Of a stretch of DNA of 64,000 nucleotides, positions 54,960 to 64,000 are shown piece after piece. Location of the stretch: assembly GCA_016648135.1 (NCBI GenBank), contig JADDOH010001564.1, positions 38,020 to 102,019 on the forward strand, read 5' to 3'. Origin of the DNA: Agrypnia vestita (Eukaryota; Arthropoda; Insecta; Trichoptera; Phryganeidae). Numbering within the stretch: the first letter of the stretch is position 1; every line of letters begins with the position of its first letter. The notes beneath the pieces are model-generated. The model was not told the origin of the DNA. It did not search any database and saw only the letters and a list, made by a program, of their open reading frames with translations. A program made the translations under genes and the position numbers.

Positions 54960-55160
54960 CATATTTAACCCCGTTTATCTGACAATTTGTCTAAAATAGA
55001 AAGATTTTTAATCAGTACATGCTGCCAGTTTTTACGTACGGAAGCGAAACAAGGCATGAGACACGGAAGTTCGAGACGATATAGCAAAGTATGGAAAGAT
55101 GAAGATACCTAAGGCGTAATGCGTTTGTAAGATAGAAAAATAAACATGTCTTCAAGAATG
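54960..55160 (+). pseudogene. LINE reverse-transcriptase fragment
   Basis: The plus strand reads RKIFNQYMLPVFTYGSETRH then ETRKFETI, a TAG, QSMER and in other frames further basic text. The pattern 'K+FNQCVLPV+TYGSETW' followed by '...QR.MER' is diagnostic of the post-catalytic region of many insect LINE proteins. Only about 200 bp remain, with stops. Confidence 0.7.
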
Positions 55161-55169
55161 CGAAAATAA

Positions 55170-57000
55170 AAAAGGAAATGCTTAAGCTGAACAAATAGGG
55201 CGTATTATACAGGCACCGTATCGACGTTTATTATCGACCAAATTATATAAACGCTAGTGTTCCAAAAACTGTAATAATTAAAGATGTAATATATTATAAG
55301 GAATGTATATCGGCACGTGAATATAATTAACGATTTGGCATCGTTCTCAGGTATCAAAGATTATAAAAAAAGCTAATTTAAAGATACCATACATATATAT
55401 ATTAAAGTGCAAGAAGAAAAGCAAAGAAATATTTCAGAGTTAGATGTTGAAGATAGAATATGGTAAGCCGAGGAACGACGGAAACTTTCCTTAAAATTTG
55501 AAATTTGTATGTCAAACAATACGAAAGGGACATAGGTAATAATATAAGTAAACATCAAACGAACGTGTAATGACGTTACAAAACGCACTTGTTTACAAGC
55601 GACTAGCTTAAAGCGTGTAAATGAAACGCAAGTTCGCCTTGGTACATTTACATCATTTACACCTCAAAAAATGGACGCCTTGCTTTTAAATAATTCAAAG
55701 GGAATTCAATGTAAACATTTAATGAATGGGTCGGCTTGGTGGCGGCGTATATGGCTAAAAACCAGGGAATATGTATTTTACATGCCAGAGTAAGTCCAGG
55801 TTTCGGGTGTTTACAGAATCCGTGCGTTTACCCTCCGAGTAAAGTAATGAAATTTGGAGTTTCAATTTTAGAAGGAAAAGGGGAGATCGCCCCAGTGAGA
55901 GAATTCGAGTGGGGGCGGCCGCGTGCGTGAAGGGGCAACGTGTGAGTTAAATTCGTGCTCCCCGGAATTTATTTTTCACGTGACCTAATCCTATTAAAAT
56001 TATAATCTCAGACACGCCGTGTAATATTGGTTTTTATAAATTTTCTCTCGACAGTGAGATATAAAGAAATCCTCTCCTCATCATCAAAACGCGAGAGACA
56101 CACCGTCGCCGAAAAGCCGCCTTCTTGTTCTATTTCTTTACCTTATCGAAGCCGATGTATTCTAGTACTCTAAATTGCTAGTTTGTTTTTGTAGTTAGTT
56201 GAGTACTAAGGGTTCCAGATTTTGGCAACAAAGTTCAGAATCCACCAAGCTAATGAGAATTCAAGTCAGTCAAAAACTAGTGCTTATAAAGGCATATATT
56301 ACATAGTAAAAATGACTCAAAAATAATAAATTCTGGTAGGTACCCATGTAAATGTAAATAAAATAATGAATCAAAAACATATTACGTGTGGGATATATTT
56401 TATAAGAAACATGATTTTAGATTTTGGAAGGGATAGATACATAAAATCAAGAATTGAGTACATTTTAAATGAATAATCCTCGGTGAATGCATTCAAAACA
56501 TTTTTCATTTTTTGTATATTGATGCCTTTGCTTTTGTATATAATTAATATATAAACATATATATAAACATGCATCAAAATATTTATACATTGTCATATAT
56601 CCTGGCCTTATGTAGTATTTATTTATATGGATTTATTCCAAACAGTTTTATATTCACTAGTTTTTCAAAAAAATATTTGCCGTTCGACGCAGAAATGTTT
56701 ACAGTAGTCACGTGCGGTCTTCTTTAAAAAGTATTTTCTCTTTAGGGTAACTCTTTATTTTATAAAATTGGTGTCAGACGATGAAAATGCTTTAACTAAT
56801 TTTGTCTTGCAAATGAGCACTCAAAACAGAACTAATTTATATAAAGAGGACCTTTTTTGATGTGTCATTTTATTTATTTTTTATTAACCATAGTAGGTAT
56901 ACGCATTGTACACAATAGTATACAATCCAACCTATCTTATCGTAAGTCAATGCTGACGACAAGATGATAACTGGTATTTAATGATAGTCAAAATATTGAC
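55170..57000. other. intergenic, GC-rich patch near 55730-55960
   Basis: The GC-richer segment 55735-55960 (with GGCGGCCGCGTGCGTG at 55913) is open in one frame, but I recognise no protein. The rest is AT-rich with no match. Confidence 0.4.
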
Positions 57001-57029
57001 AGTGCACGTTATTTTTTAATATGACAATT

Positions 57030-57664
57030 GGCCGTATTCTGAAAATAGCAATATTGGGATCTTAAAATTGTTACCCCAACACATAGACGAGAATAAAAAA
57101 ATAAACGATACGTCAGTGTTTGTTTCTTTCAGTTTTTACTTGAGAGAAAGGGAGACAAGGCGAAAATGCGACGCGAGACATGACGGTTATCCGTCAAACG
57201 TCAATCAATATATAAATACGAGTGACAATTTTGCCATAATTTTACATCAGGACGCTGTGAGAGAGGAAATTAATAAGAGCACATAAAATAATCTCTTTTA
57301 TATAAGCTTAACTACAGCATTAGTACTTATTTCATGTCGTTTTAGTTGATACACAAGAAATGTGAGGTTACGTTTGCGATAGGTACTTCGGTAATCCGTT
57401 TGAAACTCTTGTTAGAGACTCTTGAGAAGGCACCAGAGTAATCACTTTTCTAAAGGCATCGCATACATCAGACAACGCAAATAAAGGTATTTAATTTGAG
57501 AGAGATTTGTCACAATATACAAATTTCCTTATTTGAGTATAACGTATACTAAACACCGAAGTGTAGGTACCTACACCTGGTTCATTTTACATTTTTATTT
57601 TCGTCTATTAAGTGTTGGGATAACAATCTTAAGATTCCAATATTGCTATTTTCGAAATACGACC
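57030..57664. mobile_element. MITE of about 635 bp with long inverted repeats
   Basis: Left arm GGCCGTATTCTGAAAATAGC then AATATTGGGATCTTAAAATT (57030 onward) to about 57105. The right arm at about 57585-57664 is its reverse complement (AATTGTT/AACAATC, CCCAACAC/GTGTTGGG and GACGA.AATAAAAA shared). Arms of about 75-80 bp differ at several sites. The interior contains GGAGACAAGGCGAAAATGCG and no transposase. Target duplication is unclear. The frame 57068-57286 lies across the arm and interior and is not called a gene. Confidence 0.85.
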
Positions 57665-57669
57665 GAATG

Positions 57670-58610
57670 TATGTCTTCGTGAGCAGCAAAAAAAGATCAT
57701 TCATTATAATACTCTTACTAATTAATTCGAAATGCAATCAGGTCAAAATATTGCTTTATGAAGGTTGACAGGGGCAAACTTAACGACTTGCCCTTAACAA
57801 GATAAAAGCGCGGTATTAATGCCGTAAAATAGACATTGCTTGTTTCACGAGTCTATCAATTTGTCGTTAGGGTGGTTCGGCAGTCGGGGGTGGATACAAC
57901 ACAACGAATGCGCGTGTTCCCTGCCGACTAATTTCGCCCTAAAAGTATCGTAAAATAAAGACTGTTTTGCCGGACGGATACAGTTCAAAGTGAGATGTTT
58001 TTGCTGCGAAGTACGCCCTTCAAATAAAAAGAGGTCCGAGGACGAATCGATCATTATCACCTTTTTTGTCGTAATTATCCAAATGTTTCCCCTCGAAGCT
58101 GTACGCTGGAGGAAATGGAGATATTTATCGAAAGTAAAAAAGGACAAACGACGAATTTAGGTACACACTTGCCTACAAATTTACGAAATCACGAGGATGC
58201 TTGAACGAAAAAATGTTCCGATTGACTCTTAAGGGCTTCTAATTTCAATGAATAATTCATGACGATTTTAATAGAATGTTATTGACAGTGAAATGGAACA
58301 ATAATTTAATTTGAATATTTAATATTTTACTTGCAACAGTAAATTTATGGTTAGACATTTATTAAAATTCAACAATGCTGTGTTTTAAAATATTTAAAAT
58401 TTTATGAATTGATATGGCAGTTATTTTGTGGGCAAAATGATTATTTTTTCAATAAGCTAGACTATCTATGTACGCGTTAAAATGTGATTTTGCCACTAAT
58501 TAATATTCTTTGTTTCGAGTAGTGCAGTTCCTCTCAACATCGGCTAAATACTATTTCAACGAAACGGTTTATAGAATTCAGAGTAAAACACAACGCGCAT
58601 TGAGTAAAAA
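57670..58610. other. intergenic, nothing recognised
   Basis: The minus-strand frame 57845-58147 has no known domain. AT-rich elsewhere. Confidence 0.45.
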
Positions 58611-58614
58611 ATTC

Positions 58615-58920
58615 AATTTAGATAAGTCTTACAGAGACGAAGTAATTTGTATAGGGTGGTGACAGGCCTTACGACCTGCATTAGCTGGCTTAAGTTATCA
58701 CTTTACACAGTGCAACGTTCACCAATTCTACCGCAAGAACATTTACACATTATCGTTATTTTCGAAAGTTATATATTAGGTATGTACTTTATTTGTCGTA
58801 TTTATAATATTTGAATGAACTATGCTATAGGCATCTGTGGTCGAAAATTCTCGTGACATAGTACACATAAATGTCGCAGCTGGTAATGATATCTCTATAT
58901 TTTTAAAGTGGCGTATTAAG
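58615..58920 (+). repeat. repeat A copy, near full length reference
   Basis: It starts ATAAGTCTTACAGAGACGAA and contains GACAGGCCTTACGACCTGCA, TTAGCTGGCTTAAGTTATCA, CAGTGCAACGTTCACCAATT, GAATGAACTATGCTATAGGC, CATCTGTGGTC, GTAATGATATCTCTATATTT and TTAAAGTGGCGTATTAAG. This copy shows both ends and the gap lengths best. The RTE retrotransposon begins within a few bases of its right end. Confidence 0.85.
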
Positions 58921-58924
58921 TATG

Positions 58925-60180
58925 AGCCTTCATGAGTGGAAGAGGATGCATGGACCAGATTTTCTCACTGCGCCAGATGACCGAAAAGTTTTTGGCAAAG
59001 AACCAAAAACTTTTTTGTGCCTTTGTGGATCTCCAAAAAGCGTATGATAGAGTGATAAGACGAAAGTTATGGAAGGTTTTGTCTGAATATGGGGTGAAGA
59101 GTAAACTCATACAGGCAATTGCATCCCTGTACGAAGGAAGTAGTGCTTGCGTGAGAATTAATGGGACATTCACATCATGGTTTGATATTACAAAAGGTGT
59201 CAAACAGGGATGCGTAATGTCACCATGGCTTTTCAACCTGTATATGGATAATTGTATGAAAGAACTGAAGGATCTAGAAGTTGGAGCGAAAATGGACGGA
59301 CTCACCATATCCTGTCTGCTATACGCAGACGATGCAGTATTAGTGGCTAACAGTGAAGCTGATCTGCAGTGCTTGGTATCCAGGATGTCCGATGTATGCA
59401 TGCAGAGTGAACTTCTGATGAATGTCAGCAAATCGAAAGTGATGGTATTCGAGAGAGACGAAAGAGTGACTAAGTGTGATGTAATTATAAACAACGAATG
59501 CTTAGAACAAGTGAACGAGTTTGTGTATTTGGGAAGTATGTTTTAGTAGAGACGGCAAGGCTGAGAATGATATCGAAGGAGAGTAACTGCGGGAAACAAA
59601 GTTAATGGTGTGCACTAATGCAATTATGGCCAATAAGAATCTGTCAAAAGAAGCAAGACTAGCGGTACATAATGGCGTTCTAGTGCCAACCCTTATGTAT
59701 GGAAGTGAAGCCTGGAATTGGCAAAAGAGGAATGAAAGTAGACTGAATGCGGTTGAAATGCGGTCACTAAGACGCTTGTGTGGAAAATCTTTGGTCGATA
59801 GGTGAGGAATGAACAAATTAGAAGTGAATGCAATGCTGGCTGTAGTGTGGTAGATAGAATAAAGAAAGGAGTGCTGAGATGGTTTGGTCATGTGGAACGT
59901 ATGAACGAGGAAAGGATGGTTAAGAAAATATATGAGGCGAATGTTGAAGGCAACAGGAATAGAGGGCGTCCGCGAAAGACCTGGCACGATCAGGTACTAC
60001 AAGTATTTGAGGATGGCCCTGTTAAAAGCCGCAACAATCGTAGAACGTGTATGAGAAGATGTACGAATGTGGCCGAAGCAAAAGCGGTGTGCCAGGATAG
60101 AAGAGTGTGGCGTTCAATCCTCTCTGCCTACCCCTGCAGGGAAACGGCGTGATGGTTAGTTAGTTAGTTAGTTAGTTAGG
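58925..60180 (+). pseudogene. RTE-like non-LTR retrotransposon, 5'-truncated, longest copy
   Basis: It starts inside the reverse transcriptase (MSGRGCMDQIFSLRQM at 58932). Motif A is CAFVDLQKAYDRV; motif B is GVKQGCVMSPWLFNLYMD; motif C is LLYADDAVLV, with catalytic YADD at 59322-59333 intact. Then come VNVSKSKVMVFER-like text (MNVSKSKVMVFERDERV) and EQVNEFVYLGSMF. Frameshifts at about 59543 and 59585 and a TAG/TAA there break the frame. It resumes with KEARLAVHNGVLVPTLMYGS EAWNWQK, breaks again near 59805, and ends FGHVERMNEERMVKKIYEAN, NRGRPRKTWHDQ and RRVWRSILSAYPCRETA. The tail is (TTAG)5 at 60155-60179, the expected short 3' microsatellite of RTE elements. The endonuclease domain is missing. 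Five fragments elsewhere in the window belong to the same family. The minus-strand frame at 58916-59494 is a shadow. Confidence 0.92.
60155..60179 (+). repeat. (TTAG)n tail of the RTE element
   Basis: Five to six TTAG units directly after the stop codon context GGCGTGATGG. This marks the insertion's 3' end. Confidence 0.9.
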
Positions 60181-60184
60181 AACA

Positions 60185-62690
60185 GTCATGCTTCATGTTC
60201 TCATTGCACGTCCTTGCTATCACGCTTTTCACTTTCTACTCTCGATGTATTGATGAGTTAGAATTCAGAAGTGCATTATTTCGGAACGATTATTTTCAGC
60301 ACACTCGACAGCGGTACTCGTGTTCTTTCGAATGCAATACTTACATATAAAATTGGTCAACGCGTCGCAGAGCAGCATACAAAAGTATAAAAAATATTTT
60401 AAAAACCGACAATTTCGATTTTGTGTGGATATCGAGAAAATTGGAGGAGGTTTTAAAAATCGAAAAAATGATAAAGATGGCGCTTCTAACTTTTATTCAA
60501 ACGTGATACTCGATTTTAGAATTTTATTCAAACTGCTTAAATAGTTGCAGAAATATCGCGCCCGGCAAAAAAATCACACAAAATGAGATTTATTTTTACA
60601 CGCCGCAAGAAAGAGACGGATGCAAAATTACAACATACCTACAAAAGAAAGACTGCCAGATTTTGTATTTTAGATTTTTTTCTTAAACACCATGTTTGAT
60701 TGCAAATGAAAATAAAAGTTCATTTTTGAGAAGGGCCCAGCGGGAGGGGGGTAGGTGGGGAGATCCATAAAAATAAAATAAAAATCATTCCCCAAAGAGG
60801 GCTTCGGGAAAGGTTATCATTTTCAGAATCGAACCAGAAACTCGCAAGGTTATTAGCATGTAAAGTGTTTTTTCGGATTAAAATAAAAAAAGCTGAAATT
60901 CGACTCAGTTCTGAGGAAGAGAGACGTCCCACGACGAACGTATTTCCCAAAAACGTCCGCGGACTGCGCCCTTTTGGGGAACTTGGAATTTTTGAAAACG
61001 AACTCTCGATTAACGAATTTTTTCGCGAAAAAAGAAAACAACCACAATAATCGTGCATACCAACAATGCATGTCAAAATGCGTTGTAATCGACGTCGAGT
61101 CGACGTACAAAATTTCAGTTCGATTGGATGACGGGAAGTGTGTTAATTTTCGCTTCCAAGACATTTCCACACACACGTACGATGGCGAAACTAATAATTT
61201 AATTTATAATAAAAATACTGTTTCGAACGTCAAAAATGAACGGTATGTAAATAATTATTATCTTTTTTTGTTGTTATGGATTTTCTAGAATCAAAGTAAT
61301 TCTTATTTTTGACATCCTGTACTTACAGATTTAAAGATTATTATAAGAATGTCTTATAGTCTAATACATACATAAGAGATATATGGTGATTTTTGATTAT
61401 ATATATATTTTTTTATATTTTAACAAAAATATAACAATTAATACAGAAAAGACAAGAGCAAGAGTTTCTGAGACAGAAGTCCAAACGAGACAAGAACAAA
61501 ACCTACAAATCAGAGAACATCAATAGAAACCCCAAAAAAACTTCAAGTGTTAATTTCTCAAAAATCACAAAATTAATTCGATTAACCTCTAAGACCCAGT
61601 TACATCATCTTGGTTTAAAGTAATCTTTCGCTTAAACCATTAATTTTTGCATTTTCTACCAATCAAACAATCCATAGATTGTTACGAAAGATTACTGTAA
61701 ACCAAGTTGATACAAGCGGCTCTAAACCGTTAAATTTCCACTAACGCTATTTGACACTCAATGGGTAATTAGTTATATCTCCTAATCATAGGCTACATTT
61801 GGACAATTATCTCTGAAAAAGCTTATTTATGGATATATTAACTGACGTCTAAATTTTTATCTTCCTTCTAACGTTTTATGTATCTTATTTTGTTTTATAT
61901 ACAAAAAGAGCCGTAATATGTGGTAGCTATGTGAAATTTCTTTAACATGTACATTCTTGCTAATTATGTATGCATAGTTAGTATATTTTATATCTACTTT
62001 GAGCCAATTAATGAAACGAACTACCCACTTACTTCTATCTGAATCGCCCCTCGTAACGATTACCAAACAAATCGGAGCAAGTCGGCTCTCAGCACCGGAC
62101 CGAGTGTGACTTAATTCGATATATCCCGAATCAGGGCAGAGATTGGCTACCCCATTAGACTTAGATTGCATCTATTCAATATGCCAGGCGCTCCCTGTTT
62201 GTGTAAGTCTGGCTGGTGTTTGTCCAGAGCCAATACGCATAATTCTGCTAAGACACGATTGCAACACTCGCTACGTGTGTGTACATCACTAATTACGGAC
62301 TGCTCCCGCCATTGGTAGTTCCCGCCATTGCTGTGTATTTCCCGCGCTGTCAAATGCCGCCACCATGATTCGGAGTGTCACAGCGCGGGTTTCATGATTA
62401 TTGATTGCCAAATACTCAATGAAAACCGATAGTTCGCACGGCTTTTTGATCATGCAATTACTGAAAAACGAGTAATAAATCTAGGAACATTAATATTTAA
62501 GTGCGTGAATATTAAATTTGTTTTATGTATTTGTGTTTGATGTGCTGCTGAATTTTGATATCTATCATTTTATTTTTCGTATCAAAATTAGGTTAGTAAG
62601 TAGGTATTTACTTAAAGTACATACTTAATGCGCGTGCGTTTCTATATATAATTTTATTGTCCGAAGCTGAAAGCTGAAGACATGAGCAGC
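60185..62690. other. long intergenic stretch, no supported gene
   Basis: Frames at 60720-61288 on both strands overlap and match nothing known. 62050-62400 is GC-richer, with two ATTGGTAGTTCCCGCCATTG-like words (CCCGCCATTG twice, 62306-62331). No gene or known repeat was established. Confidence 0.4.
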
Positions 62691-62700
62691 AATAGTGTTA

Positions 62701-62924
62701 AAAAAAAGCCATGTTGGTGTTTATTTTTAGCGAAATTTAAAATAAATTAAATTTTAATAAATATTATTATTAAGTTCTACGGGTTAACTTAAACCTTGGT
62801 TTAACCCGTAGAACTTAATAATGATATTTATTAAAATTTAATTTATTTTAAATTTCGCTAAAAATAAATATGGAGTTCTACAAATTAAACACAAAAACCA
62901 TAAATAAAAAAAGCCATGTTGGTG
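62701..62924. repeat. large palindrome between 19-bp direct repeats
   Basis: Direct repeats AAAAAAAGCCATGTTGGTG at 62701-62719 and 62906-62924 flank a 186-bp insert. The insert is mostly an inverted repeat: arms 62720 to about 62788 and about 62801 to 62868. They run TTTATTTTTAGCGAAATTTA ... AAGTTCTACGGGTTAA and back, with about one mismatch and a central spacer of about 12 bp. The remaining 37 bp (62869-62905) are unpaired. Confidence 0.92.
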
Positions 62925-62929
62925 GTTTA

Positions 62930-63640
62930 GGGCTTGTTCAGGCACAGCGGGAACCGCGCGGTTTCAGAATCGCGTGGGATCCCCGCGGGTCTTATTTATG
63001 TAGGATTGTATGTAATCGTTCAGACATAACCGTGCGGTTAGTCAAACTGCGCGGTGCCTGCCACTCAACCGCTAGAAAATAGACTCGCGCGGCGCCCGCG
63101 CGATTCTATTACTATGGAGCCTTTAGAGAGTTGCGTTGCGAGCACCGCGCGGTTCTCATGTCACAACAGGAGAATGCGTGAGCTCGTTATGGATCGCTTT
63201 GACACTGAACTTTTTATTGAAGTGGAGAAAAGACCTGCAATATGGGATCTTCGGTGCGAGGATTACTCAAATAAAATTGCTAATAACCAAGCTTGGCAGG
63301 AGTTGGTGGAGATATTTGGAAATGGTGAAGACACGTTGGAAAAAAATAGTTTTTTAGGTAAGTAGGTATTTTAGGTAAGTATTCACCAAAAATGATCTGA
63401 CAGAATTATATTTTTGTGTATTGCCACGGAACACGACCGTCGTTCACAATGTAATGATTTATCTCTGATATTCAAAGATGGAGAACGGTACCGGAGCTGT
63501 CAAACTGACGTTTATTAACTGACGCTATTCGCGCACACAAATCGCTTATTAACTGCGGCTGTCTGAACACATGACACAAATCTGCGGTTTCAAAACGCGC
63601 GATTTGCAATCGCACAATTAACGCGTGTCTGAACAAGCCC
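62930..63640 (+). mobile_element. PIF/Harbinger-like element of 711 bp carrying a MADF exon
   Basis: Terminal inverted repeats GGGCTTGTTCAGGCAC (left) and GTGTCTGAACAAGCCC (right) match at 15 of 16 positions. They are flanked by TTA at 62927-62929 and TAA at 63641-63643, compatible with the 3-bp TWA target of PIF/Harbinger elements if one base has changed. The element is much GC-richer than its surroundings because of repeated CGCGCGGTT-like words in both orientations. No transposase is present, so it is non-autonomous. Confidence 0.75.
63174..63357 (+). pseudogene. MADF-domain exon, truncated
   Basis: The open frame starting MRELVMDRFDTELFIEVEKR (ATG at 63174) continues PAIWDLRCEDYSNKIANNQA WQELVEIFG. 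'FI..VE.+P.+WD.....Y.N+.....AW..+....G' is the N-terminal two thirds of a MADF domain, a Myb/SANT-related DNA-binding fold. Such domains occur in host transcription factors and in the accessory proteins of PIF/Harbinger transposons. The frame meets a consensus splice donor, G|GTAAGT at 63357/63358, just before a stop (TAG) reached by read-through. No further exon is found before the element ends, so the domain is cut short. The longer frame from 63054 and the overlapping frame at 63136 are not preferred. Confidence 0.75.
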
Positions 63641-63644
63641 TAAG

Positions 63645-64000
63645 TCATGTATGAAATGCTAAAGAGTAAAAAGAAGAAGAAAACTTAACGGCACAAAAAA
63701 ATTAAATGACACAAAAGAAAAAAATACAAAAAGCACAACTACTACTACTAACTAAATAACTAGTAATAATTAATAACAAAATAATCCAATATTGCTATTT
63801 TAATTCTTTGATTTTAACAAAGCATTAGATTGTTCATAGTCTGGTGGTTACTTTATTTAATATTTAATACACTCGTAGATTATCGTATTAGAAGCATCAA
63901 AAATCAACGAATGTGCATAAAATAATGTAAATAAAAGAGAGTGGTATCCTATTTCTCTGCGTACCCCGGCAGAAATTTATGTATTATTATTATTACATAT
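63645..64000. other. intergenic, nothing recognised
   Basis: A-rich sequence with AAGAAGAAGA and ACTACTACT tracts. There is no coding signal. The last bases (CCTATTTCTCTGCGTACCCC, GGCAGAAATTTATG, then ATTATTATTATT) resemble the end of an RTE-like LINE (compare 60115-60155), but the match is short. Confidence 0.4.

Noticed and set aside
58916..59494. 192-codon minus-strand frame
   Set aside because: Antisense shadow of the RTE reverse transcriptase, which has clear catalytic motifs on the plus strand.
1..64000. LTR retrotransposon or endogenous virus sequences
   Set aside because: I looked for gag, protease, integrase and envelope-like words and for paired long terminal repeats and found none. 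The reverse transcriptases seen are non-LTR, and the Penelope-like fragment retains no reverse transcriptase core.

Overview
This is an AT-rich, gene-poor eukaryotic window that reads as arthropod, most likely insect. The evidence is the spectrum of mobile elements: mariner and DD41D-type Tc1/mariner transposases, RTE-like and CR1/Jockey-like non-LTR retrotransposons, a Penelope-like element with a GIY-YIG domain, a PIF/Harbinger-like element with a MADF exon, tRNA-derived SINEs and many MITEs. The one gene-like locus has small GT-AG introns of about 100-145 bp. I cannot fix the insect order. There are no operons, no functional rRNA or tRNA genes and no CRISPR array.

Layout. 1-10 kb: LINE and SINE debris and a DD41D transposon embedded in a dispersed repeat called here repeat A. 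10-21 kb: several LINE fragments, RTE 3' ends, a tandemly duplicated repeat A and a 4 x 84 bp minisatellite. 21-26 kb: repeat A, SINE B with a perfect 42-bp palindrome and a LINE C-terminal fragment. 26-28.2 kb: the most complete CR1/Jockey-like reverse transcriptase, 5'-truncated with one frameshift. 28.5-30.5 kb, minus strand: the only locus that looks like a spliced protein gene, with four exons, three phase-1 introns, an acidic region and a conserved C-terminal part ending near a DLQ motif. It carries a frameshift and an in-frame stop, so it is probably a decaying copy of an expanded insect family of unknown function. 31-43 kb: MITEs, mariner remnants, simple repeats, an RTE insertion with twin-priming architecture and SINE C. 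43-50 kb: more LINE fragments and a Penelope-like fragment. 50.3-51.6 kb: a nearly complete mariner with intact ends and a broken transposase. 52-58 kb: MITEs and one LINE fragment. 58.6-60.2 kb: repeat A directly followed by the longest RTE copy. 62.7-63.6 kb: a large palindrome between 19-bp direct repeats, abutting a 711-bp Harbinger-like element with a MADF exon.

Nearly every recognisable coding segment is mobile DNA, and most are broken. The points most worth following are the spliced minus-strand gene, the MADF-bearing element, repeat A (about ten copies, class unknown), the twin-primed RTE, and the hammerhead-like motifs, one of which lies just downstream of the Penelope-like GIY-YIG frame.
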